A program made the translations under genes and the position numbers. This document shows, piece by piece, positions 35,432 through 41,361 of a stretch of DNA of 64,000 nt. The stretch is taken from assembly GCA_036009625.1 (NCBI GenBank), contig DASYLJ010000095.1:14400-78399 (forward strand), written 5' to 3'. Origin of the DNA: DASYLJ01 sp036009625. Lineage in GTDB: Bacteria > Desulfobacterota > Binatia > DP-6. Under the pieces are notes generated by a model. It was not told the origin of the DNA and did not search any database. It saw nothing but the letters and a program-made list of their open reading frames with translations. The stretch's first letter is position 1. Each line of letters starts with the position of its first letter.

Positions 35432-37006
35432 ATGGAACCGATCCTTCGGCGCCGACGCTGGCCGTGGATCGTGGCAGCGACCCTGGGTGTCCTCGTGCTG
35501 GCGCTCGCGATCGCCGTCGCGTTCATCGACGAGCCGCTGCGACGAAATCTCGAAGCCCGGGTGAACGCCGAGCTCAAGGGCTACACCGTCAGCATCGGCG
35601 AGCTCGACCTGCAGCCCATCGGCCTGGCACTCGTGCTGAAGAACGTCACCATGGTGCAGGACGCGCAGCCGCGGCCGCCGATGGCGTTCCTGCCGCGCTG
35701 GCGCACCAGCGTCCAGTGGAAGGCGCTGCTGTCCGGGGCGCTCGTCGCCGATGTCGAGTTCGATCGGCCGGAGCTGTACCTCACGCTCACGCAGGGCGAG
35801 GCCGAGGCCAACGACAAGACCCCCGTCGAGGAGCACGGCTGGCAGGACGCCGTCGAGGCCGTCTACCCGCTGAAGGTCAACGAGGTGACGATCACGAACG
35901 GATCGATCACCTACTTCGACGCCTCGAAGCTGCCGCCGATCCGCCTCACCGACCTCGACGTCCGCGCCAACGACATCCGCAACGTGCGCTCCACGCCCGG
36001 GAAATTCCCGTCGCCGTTCTCGGTGCGCTGTACCTTGCAGGACACGGGGAAGCTCGCGGTCGACGGTCGCGCCGACTTCCTGGCCACGCCCACCGTGGCG
36101 GTCCGCGCGCAGTACGGGCTGCGCGATCTCGGGCTCGGCTTCGCGCAGCCGCTGGTGCGTCACTACAACATCGACATGAAGGGCGGCGTCCTCGCCAGCG
36201 AGGGACGCATCGAAGTGGCCGACGGCCGGACGCTCGTCGACATCGCCGACGTCGAGCTGGCGAAGGCGCGCATCGACTACATCCACACCGCCGCCACGGC
36301 CGCCAAAGAAGACGAGCGCATCGACAAGGTCACGAAGGCGGCCACCACCGTCGAGCAGAAGCCGGCGACGCGGGTCAGTATCGACAAGGCGCACATCGTC
36401 GACAGCGAGCTCGGCATGGTCGACCGCTCGGCCGATCCGAACTACCGCATATACTTCACCGGCGTCCGCCTGGATCTCACCGACTTCAGCAATGAACGCG
36501 CGGAGCGTCGCGGCACCGCGAAGATGCGCGGCAAGTTCATGGACAGCGGCCCGACGGTGCTCGACGCGTCGTTCGCCCCAGGCTCACGCCAGGCCGACTT
36601 TGCGCTCGACCTCCAGGTGCACGACGTCGACCTGCGCACGATGAACGATCTCCTGCGCGCAAAAGGCGGCTTCGACGTCAACCACGGACAGTTCTCGCTC
36701 TACTCCGAGATCGACGTCGGCAAGGGTCGCGTCGACGGCTACGTGAAGCCGCTCTTCGCCGACATGGACGTGTACGACCGCAAGCAGGACTCGAAGAAGG
36801 GCGTGCTCCGCCAGATGTACGAGGGTGTCGTCGGCGGTGTCAGCACGCTGCTGGAGAACCATCCGCGTGACGAGGTCGCCACTGTCGCCGACGTCTCCGG
36901 CCCGATCGAGAATCCGAACTCGAGCACGCTCGAGATCGTGCTCGGCCTGATCAAAAACGCATTCTTCAAGGCCATCCTTCCCGGCCTCGAGCAGAAACGC
37001 AGCTGA
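35432..37006 (+). CDS. DUF748 (AsmA-like) envelope protein
   Basis: The 524-residue product has one N-terminal membrane helix after a basic stretch (RRRRWPWIVAATLGVLVLAL). A long beta-rich periplasmic part follows with typical DUF748 segments: ELKGYTVSIGELDLQPIGLA, VEFDRPELYLTL, VNEVTITNGSITYFD and VDGYVKPLFADMDV. AsmA/DUF748 proteins are thought to bridge the periplasm and move phospholipids. It is followed after 9 bp by a BON-protein gene with AGGAGGA. The start codon coincides with the predicted sigma-54 start point. Confidence 0.88.
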   Translation: MEPILRRRRWPWIVAATLGVLVLALAIAVAFIDEPLRRNLEARVNAELKGYTVSIGELDLQPIGLALVLKNVTMVQDAQPRPPMAFLPRWRTSVQWKALLSGALVADVEFDRPELYLTLTQGEAEANDKTPVEEHGWQDAVEAVYPLKVNEVTITNGSITYFDASKLPPIRLTDLDVRANDIRNVRSTPGKFPSPFSVRCTLQDTGKLAVDGRADFLATPTVAVRAQYGLRDLGLGFAQPLVRHYNIDMKGGVLASEGRIEVADGRTLVDIADVELAKARIDYIHTAATAAKEDERIDKVTKAATTVEQKPATRVSIDKAHIVDSELGMVDRSADPNYRIYFTGVRLDLTDFSNERAERRGTAKMRGKFMDSGPTVLDASFAPGSRQADFALDLQVHDVDLRTMNDLLRAKGGFDVNHGQFSLYSEIDVGKGRVDGYVKPLFADMDVYDRKQDSKKGVLRQMYEGVVGGVSTLLENHPRDEVATVADVSGPIENPNSSTLEIVLGLIKNAFFKAILPGLEQKRS

Positions 37007-37015
37007 GGAGGACGC

Positions 37016-37441
37016 ATGAAAACGCTCATCATGATCGGACTGTCTTTCGCCGTCGCCGCACCGGTTTTCGCGCGCGACCCGGCCAACCCACCCGCGCTCG
37101 GGGACACGCCGGACGGCAGCGAGACGAGCGCGCCGACGAACGCCGACAAGGCGCTCGACCGCTACGGCAGCGAGACGCGCAGCAAGGACGACGACATGCT
37201 CGCCACCGCGGTCTCGAAGAGCCTCACCGACGACCCCCACGTGAGCGCGATGCAGGTGAAGGTGTCGGCCGATCAGGGCGTCGTCACGCTTACCGGCGAG
37301 GTGCCCGGATCGTCGGAGCGTGATGCCGCCGCGCACGCCGCGAGCCGCGTCGCCGGCGTGCGCGAGGTGCGCAACCGCATCACGGTCGCCGAGCGCCTGG
37401 CGCCAGGGACCTCGCCGATCCCCGAGCGCCCGGCACCCTGA
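37016..37441 (+). CDS. Secreted single-BON-domain protein
   Basis: The 141-residue product has a signal peptide (MKTLIMIGLSFAVAAPVFA), a disordered acidic stretch (residues 20-58) and one BON domain (DDMLATAVSKSLTDDPHVSA, VTLTGEVPGSSERDAAAHAA, VREVRNRI). It is a periplasmic lipid-binding or osmoprotective candidate. AGGAGGA lies before the ATG; co-transcribed with DUF748. It converges on the Ku gene with 6 bp between. Confidence 0.87.
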   Translation: MKTLIMIGLSFAVAAPVFARDPANPPALGDTPDGSETSAPTNADKALDRYGSETRSKDDDMLATAVSKSLTDDPHVSAMQVKVSADQGVVTLTGEVPGSSERDAAAHAASRVAGVREVRNRITVAERLAPGTSPIPERPAP

Positions 37442-37447
37442 CCACCC

Positions 37448-38296
37448 TCAGGCCGCGCCGCGGCGGCGCTTCGTCGTCGCGGCGCGCCGTCCGCGTGCGT
37501 CCTTGGTGCGGGCCGGTCGATCGAGGCTCTGCTGCAGCACGGCCATCAGGTCGACGACCTTCTTGCCGCGCGCCTTGGGCTTATCTTCGGTGTCGGGGGC
37601 CTCGAGCTCGAAGACGCGCTTCTTGGCGAGCAGCTTCTCGAGCGCCTTCCGATAGGTGTTCGGATGCTCGGTCGGATCCCACTCCGCCGACATCTGCTCG
37701 ATCAGCGTGCGCGCCATGGCCAGCTCGGGCGCCTTCACGCTGCTCGCGCTCGGCAACGTCAGGTCCGACGGATCCCGCAGCTCTTCGGCGTTGCGCATCA
37801 CCTCGAGCGACAGCGCCTGCTTTCCTGGCATGAGCGCGGCCAGCAGCGGTCGCGTCCGTAGGTAGAAGCGGGCGATGCCGACGCGCCGGGTCTCGAGCAT
37901 CGCGGCCCGCAGCAGGCCGTAGGCCTTCTCGCCACCCTTCTGCGGCGCCAGCCAGTACGGCTTCTCGAAGAGCAGCGGGTTCAGCGATGATGGCTCGACG
38001 AACTGCACGATCTCGATCGCACGATCGCCCTCACCCACCTCCTCCTGCACCTCGTCGAGCTCCTCCGACTCGACGATGGAGAACTTCCCCTTCGACACCT
38101 CGTAACCACGAACGATCTCGTCGGCGGGAACCTCGACGTCCTCCTTGCTGCAGAACTTCTTGTAGCGGATGGGCGCCTTGTCGGTGCGGTGGAGCTGGCG
38201 GAAGGCGACGTGCTTGCCCGCGTCGAGCGCGGCGTAGATGCCGACCGGGATCGAGACGAGACCGAAGCTGATGGTTCCGGACCACATTGCACGCAT
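37448..38296 (-). CDS. ku: Ku DNA-end-binding protein
   Basis: The 282-residue product begins MRAMWSGTISFGLVSIPVG, the standard bacterial Ku N terminus, which fixes the start at 38296. It continues with QLHRTDKAPIRYKKFC, DEIVRGYE and the core KPYWLAPQKGGEKAYGLLR, and ends with a basic tail (ARGRRAATTKRRRG). It binds double-strand ends for non-homologous joining; the ligase LigD is not in this window. Its ATG overlaps the stop of a secreted 98-residue protein (TGATG), so it is probably translated from the same sigma-54-driven message. Confidence 0.95.
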   Translation of the reverse strand: MRAMWSGTISFGLVSIPVGIYAALDAGKHVAFRQLHRTDKAPIRYKKFCSKEDVEVPADEIVRGYEVSKGKFSIVESEELDEVQEEVGEGDRAIEIVQFVEPSSLNPLLFEKPYWLAPQKGGEKAYGLLRAAMLETRRVGIARFYLRTRPLLAALMPGKQALSLEVMRNAEELRDPSDLTLPSASSVKAPELAMARTLIEQMSAEWDPTEHPNTYRKALEKLLAKKRVFELEAPDTEDKPKARGKKVVDLMAVLQQSLDRPARTKDARGRRAATTKRRRGAA

Positions 38297-38592
38297 CAGT
38301 GCATCTCCGTCGGTGAGCCCGGCGGATGCGTCGATCCGGTCCGGGGCATGGTTGGAGGCGTCGCCCCGCCGAGCCCGTCGGGCTCGTGGCGCGTGGCGTC
38401 TCCGGGCTCGGGGATGGTGGGGCGCGTGCCGACGTCTTTTTCGGGCGCCGGACGGTCGCCGTGCCCTTCGAGGTCGTTGAGCCCGCGCGTGCCACGCTCG
38501 GGCTCGGCAACGCCTCCCGGCTGCGCGCGCGCGGGCGCGGCAGCGAGCAGGAGGCCGCACGTCAAGGCGGCCATCAGCTTCCGTGTGTACAT
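38296..38592 (-). CDS. Secreted Pro/Gly-rich 98-aa protein coupled to Ku
   Basis: The 98-residue product has a signal peptide (MYTRKLMAALTCGLLLAAAPARA) and a Pro/Gly/Asp-rich, low-complexity mature part (RPAPEKDVGTRPTIPEPG, GGATPPTMPRTG) with no recognisable fold. GGAGGG precedes the ATG at 38592. Its TGA shares a base with the Ku ATG. The sigma-54 element at 38620 gives a leader of about 17 nt. The function is unknown; its coupling to a cytoplasmic DNA-repair gene is odd. Confidence 0.65.
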   Translation of the reverse strand: MYTRKLMAALTCGLLLAAAPARAQPGGVAEPERGTRGLNDLEGHGDRPAPEKDVGTRPTIPEPGDATRHEPDGLGGATPPTMPRTGSTHPPGSPTEMH

Positions 38593-38619
38593 CGTGAATC
38601 CCTCCACGGCGAGATGTGG

Positions 38620-38636
38620 AGCACGACGCGTGCCAG
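38620..38636 (-). promoter_or_regulatory. Sigma-54 promoter of the 98-aa protein - Ku operon
   Basis: On the minus strand: CTGGCACGCGTCGTGCT, perfect CTGGCACG at -24, GTGCT at -12, GG-N10-GC spacing. The predicted start near 38609 leaves a 17-nt leader with GGAGGG. No octamer like those at 17623 or 24695 is seen at the usual distance. Confidence 0.75.
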
Positions 38637-38706
38637 CCGGTGAGCGGAAAAGGGGGCTTCCATACTTCGTCGTGCGGGGTAACTCTCGCACAGGAGGATC
38701 ACCAGC

Positions 38707-39339
38707 ATGTCGGCCCCGCAGCCCTACAAAGCCGTGAAGTTCCCCCTCAGCGGACTTCGCGGCATCTCGGACAAGACGCTCGAGATGCACTTCAAGCTCT
38801 ACGAGGGCTACGTCACCCAGACGAACCTCCTGAACGAACGCATCGCCGGCATCATCGGCGACGGCAAGATCGACCAGGAGGAGACGCCCGCCTACTCCGA
38901 GCTCACCCGTCGTCTCGGCTTCGAGTACAACGGCATGGTCCTCCACGAGTACTACTTCGGGAACCTGCGCACGCAGGGCGACGTCGAGCCGCCGGCGGCA
39001 TCGACGTTCCGTGCCGCATGCGCGTCACGCTACGGATCGTACGAGAACTGGAAGACCGACTTCGTCGGCGTCGGCAAGATGCGCGGCGTGGGGTGGGCGG
39101 TGTGCTTCCTCGATCCCATCACCAAGCGCATCTCGAACCATTGGATCACGCTGCACGAGGTCGGCGGCGTGGTCGGCTTCGAGCCGCTGCTCGTGATGGA
39201 CGTGTGGGAGCATGCGTTCCTGCTCGACTACCCGCCGTCGGAGCGCGCCAAGTACATCGACGCCTTCTTCCAGAACGTCGACTGGCAGGTCGTCGACCAC
39301 CGCCTCGCCGGCGGCGGCACGACGTCGCGCACGGAGTAG
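38707..39339 (+). CDS. Fe/Mn superoxide dismutase
   Basis: The 210-residue product keeps the four metal ligands: H28 (EMHFKLY), H80 (LHEYYFGN), D165 and H169 (MDVWEHAF). There is no signal peptide, so it is cytoplasmic. Iron versus manganese preference cannot be read with confidence. CAGGAGG precedes the ATG. It is divergent from the Ku operon. GTGCG (38673-38677) and CGCAC form an inverted repeat just upstream that might be an operator. Confidence 0.93.
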   Translation: MSAPQPYKAVKFPLSGLRGISDKTLEMHFKLYEGYVTQTNLLNERIAGIIGDGKIDQEETPAYSELTRRLGFEYNGMVLHEYYFGNLRTQGDVEPPAASTFRAACASRYGSYENWKTDFVGVGKMRGVGWAVCFLDPITKRISNHWITLHEVGGVVGFEPLLVMDVWEHAFLLDYPPSERAKYIDAFFQNVDWQVVDHRLAGGGTTSRTE

Positions 39340-39357
39340 CTCCGCGCGCTCGGCGGG

Positions 39358-39837
39358 TCAGCCCACGTCGCGGGCCGACGGCGGGTCGTGCTGTGCGACG
39401 GGGGTGCCGTCGAGCGCATCGGCGGTGGCGGTGACGACCCGCACCAGGCGTCGACGTTCGGGCTCGGCCAGCGCGCGATAGCGGCGGATCAGCTCGCCCA
39501 GGCCTTCGTCGGCGAGGAAGGTGATGTCACGGAAGCCGGTCGCCTCACCGTCGAGTCCGGCATCGAGCCGCAGCAGCGCGCGCATCTCGTCGCTGAGGAG
39601 CTCGGGCGCGATCTGACGCAGCTCACGCTGCAGGGCCACGGCGACACCGAGCACGACGAGGAGCGGGGTCGCGAGGCCGCGACCGGTCTCGAGCCGGCTC
39701 ACGGCGCCCTGACTCACACCGGCCCGCTCGGCGAGCTGCTGCTGTGTCAGTCCACTCAGCTCTCGCGCACGTCGTACGTTGCGACCGAGACCGGACATCC
39801 ACGACGCCCAGTCGATGCCGCTACTCATGACTCCCAT
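39358..39837 (-). CDS. XRE-family transcriptional regulator
   Basis: The product is about 159 residues from the ATG 39837 (GTG 39864 and ATG 39828 are alternatives). An HTH_3 domain covers residues about 18-75: RNVRRARELSGLTQQQLAER, then AGVSQGAVSRLETGRG. The helical C-terminal half (RDITFLADEGLGELIRRYR) is a probable dimer or ligand domain. Its targets are unknown; it faces SOD on one side and a 3D-domain protein gene on the other. Confidence 0.88.
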   Translation of the reverse strand: MGVMSSGIDWASWMSGLGRNVRRARELSGLTQQQLAERAGVSQGAVSRLETGRGLATPLLVVLGVAVALQRELRQIAPELLSDEMRALLRLDAGLDGEATGFRDITFLADEGLGELIRRYRALAEPERRRLVRVVTATADALDGTPVAQHDPPSARDVG

Positions 39838-39872
39838 CTCCGGCCCGTCCTCTCTTTCCCCCACGCCGTTCT

Positions 39873-39901
39873 ATTTCACCAGGCTGATGACTTGCGCTCA
39901 A
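39873..39901 (-). promoter_or_regulatory. Possible sigma-70 promoter of the XRE gene
   Basis: On the minus strand TTGAGC (plus 39896-39901) and TGAAAT (plus 39873-39878) are 17 bp apart, each matching 4 of 6 consensus bases. Confidence 0.45.
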
Positions 39902-40182
39902 GCGATTTCGCAAACCAAACGCGGCTTTTTTGCACAAAGGCCATGCAGTGCTGATAGACGCATGCGTATCCGTCGCGTCGCTCACGGTCGGTGGTCAATA
40001 GTGAATTTCGCGTCGACGGGGCCGGGATCATCCGAGCGCCTCGGCCAGCTCGTGCACGTCGCGCGTGATCGAGCCGGACGTCGTGGTGCGCAGGAGACGC
40101 GACATCGCCGAGCAGGTGTCCGTTGCGCCTCAGAGATAGGCGATTTTGTAGACTTTGCTCGCGGTCCTACCGGCAACGTCAC

Positions 40183-40201
40183 GCTGGGACGTGTTCCCAG
40201 C
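40183..40201. repeat. Perfect inverted repeat GCTGGGA-N5-TCCCAGC
   Basis: Seven-base arms (40183-40189 and 40195-40201) flank CGTGT. The right arm abuts the CGGGCATG that begins the candidate sigma-54 element of the next gene. It is not followed by a T-run, so an operator or activator site is more likely than a terminator. Confidence 0.55.
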
Positions 40202-40217
40202 GGGCATGCATCGTGCA
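40201..40217 (+). promoter_or_regulatory. Weak sigma-54-like element before the 3D-domain gene
   Basis: CGGGCATGCATCGTGCA keeps GG-N10-GC and matches 10 of 14 informative bases. The predicted start near 40228 is at the GTG/ATG start codon. Lower confidence than the other sigma-54 sites. Confidence 0.4.
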
Positions 40218-40230
40218 CAGGTCCGCTGTG

Positions 40231-40632
40231 ATGGCCGTGGCCCGACGTCGCATTGCTCCCGCACTGTTCCTCGGCGCGACCCTCGCCGTCGCCACGCTGG
40301 TCGTGGCGGGTGAGAAGGAGAAGCCCCCGCCGAGCACCCGCCGCTCGTTCGACGCCACTGCATACGCGCTGAAGGGGAAGACGGCGAAGGGCACCGCGGC
40401 GCGGCGCGGCGTGGTCGCGGCCGATCCGAAGGTCCTGCCGCTGGGCTCGAAGGTCCGGGTTCGCGGTGCCGGGCCACACTCGGGTGACTACACGGTCGAG
40501 GATACCGGGCGTGCGATCAAGGGAAAGGACCTGGACATCCACGTTCCCGATTCCAAGACGGCGCGGAGCTTCGGTCGAAAGGACGTCCAGGTGGAGGTTC
40601 TCGAGCGTGGCGACGGGACACGCCGACCGTGA
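40231..40632 (+). CDS. Secreted 3D-domain (double-psi barrel) protein
   Basis: The 133-residue product has a signal peptide (ARRRIAPALFLGATLAVATL). A 3D/RlpA-like barrel follows: SFDATAYALKGKTAKGTAAR, then GVVAADPKVLPLGSKVRV, YTVEDTGRAIKGKDLDIHV and DVQVEVLE. The Asp residues of DTG and DLDIHVPD are the family signature shared with MltA-type lytic transglycosylases, so peptidoglycan binding or cleavage is likely. Its TGA overlaps the GTG of the next receiver gene by 4 bp. Confidence 0.87.
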   Translation: MAVARRRIAPALFLGATLAVATLVVAGEKEKPPPSTRRSFDATAYALKGKTAKGTAARRGVVAADPKVLPLGSKVRVRGAGPHSGDYTVEDTGRAIKGKDLDIHVPDSKTARSFGRKDVQVEVLERGDGTRRP

Positions 40633-41021
40633 CGACGACCGGTCAGCCCATCCTCCTCGTCGAGGACGACACTGAGCTGCGTGACGTCCTCACCGTCCTG
40701 CTCGAGCTGAACGGCTACGAGGTCGTCGGCGCCGCCGATGGTATCGAGGCCCTGACACTCCTCCGCGGCGGGCTCCGTCCCGGCATGATCGTCTTCGACC
40801 TGATGATGCCGAACAAGCCGGGGTGGGAATTTCGCGCCGAGCAGCTCGCCGATCCGGAGCTGGCCGCGATCCCCAGCGTGGCCGTCTCGGCCGCCGTGCG
40901 CGGCGAGAACCTGAAACGCGCACTCCAGGTCGAAACGTTCCTTCCCAAGCCGCTCGACGTCGATACGCTGCTGGCCCTCGCGGCCAAGCATTGCCCGCGC
41001 GCGTCGAGCGACGCGTCGTGA
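40629..41021 (+). CDS. Stand-alone response-regulator receiver
   Basis: The 130-residue REC domain, starting with GTG, has ILLVEDDTE, phosphoacceptor D57 in MIVFDLMMPNKPG and the conserved Lys in FLPKPLDV. It has no output domain. Notably the switch Ser is in VAVSAAVRG. Translation is coupled to the 3D-domain gene (GTGA overlap), linking a signalling protein to a cell-wall protein. Third stand-alone receiver in 22 kb. Confidence 0.9.
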   Translation: MTTTGQPILLVEDDTELRDVLTVLLELNGYEVVGAADGIEALTLLRGGLRPGMIVFDLMMPNKPGWEFRAEQLADPELAAIPSVAVSAAVRGENLKRALQVETFLPKPLDVDTLLALAAKHCPRASSDAS

Positions 41022-41040
41022 CGGTCGCGCCGCGCCGGGA

Positions 41041-41283
41041 TCAGCGGTTGGCGGGGACCAGGCGGCGTCCGTTGACGACCGCCTGGATGGTCTCGGCGGA
41101 CGGGAGGCCGAGGAGCTTCGTCGGCCATTTCGGTTCCGCGCCATCGTCACTCGCCGCCGCCACCGGTCGTACCACGTCGCCCGACGGCGGTTGCGACGCC
41201 GCGATGGAGATCGCCGTCTCACCCTGCGCAGTCGCTGCTCCGAGGAGCACGAGGAGCATCACCCAAGGTACCCGTCCTTGCAT
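41041..41283 (-). CDS. Small secreted protein of unknown function
   Basis: The 80-residue product has a signal peptide (MQGRVPWVMLLVLLGAATAQG) and a 60-residue mature part ending in LGLPSAETIQAVVNGRRLVP, without recognisable fold. AGGAGGT sits 8 nt upstream of the ATG, which supports real translation. It is divergent from treY. Confidence 0.65.
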   Translation of the reverse strand: MQGRVPWVMLLVLLGAATAQGETAISIAASQPPSGDVVRPVAAASDDGAEPKWPTKLLGLPSAETIQAVVNGRRLVPANR

Positions 41284-41361
41284 GGTCCTGACCTCCTGGC
41301 GTTTGACCAGCCCATCGCACGGTCGCGCCTTGGCCTGCAATACCCTCGGTGCAGTTTGCGC

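Larger units (their letters stand above)
39838..40230. promoter_or_regulatory. 393-bp intergenic region with XRE promoter, inverted repeat and possible sigma-54 site
   Basis: This divergent region is locally AT-richer (39865-39960). It holds a likely sigma-70 promoter of the XRE gene at 39873-39901, a perfect inverted repeat at 40183-40201 and a weak sigma-54-like element at 40201-40217. I see no gene in it. Confidence 0.5.

Noticed and set aside
37441..37460. Short CCTGA...TCAGG repeat as terminator between the BON and Ku genes
   Set aside because: A 5-bp arm without T-tract is too weak to call.
38673..38691. GG-N10-GC before the superoxide dismutase gene
   Set aside because: The -24 region (CGGGGTA) does not resemble TGGCACG; only the symmetrical GTGCG/CGCAC arms remain as a possible operator.
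41284..41361. Sigma-54 promoter for treY or for the small secreted protein opposite it
   Set aside because: Candidate GG and GC pairs are spaced by 8, 9 or 11 bp, or the -24 identity is poor; no acceptable element is present.
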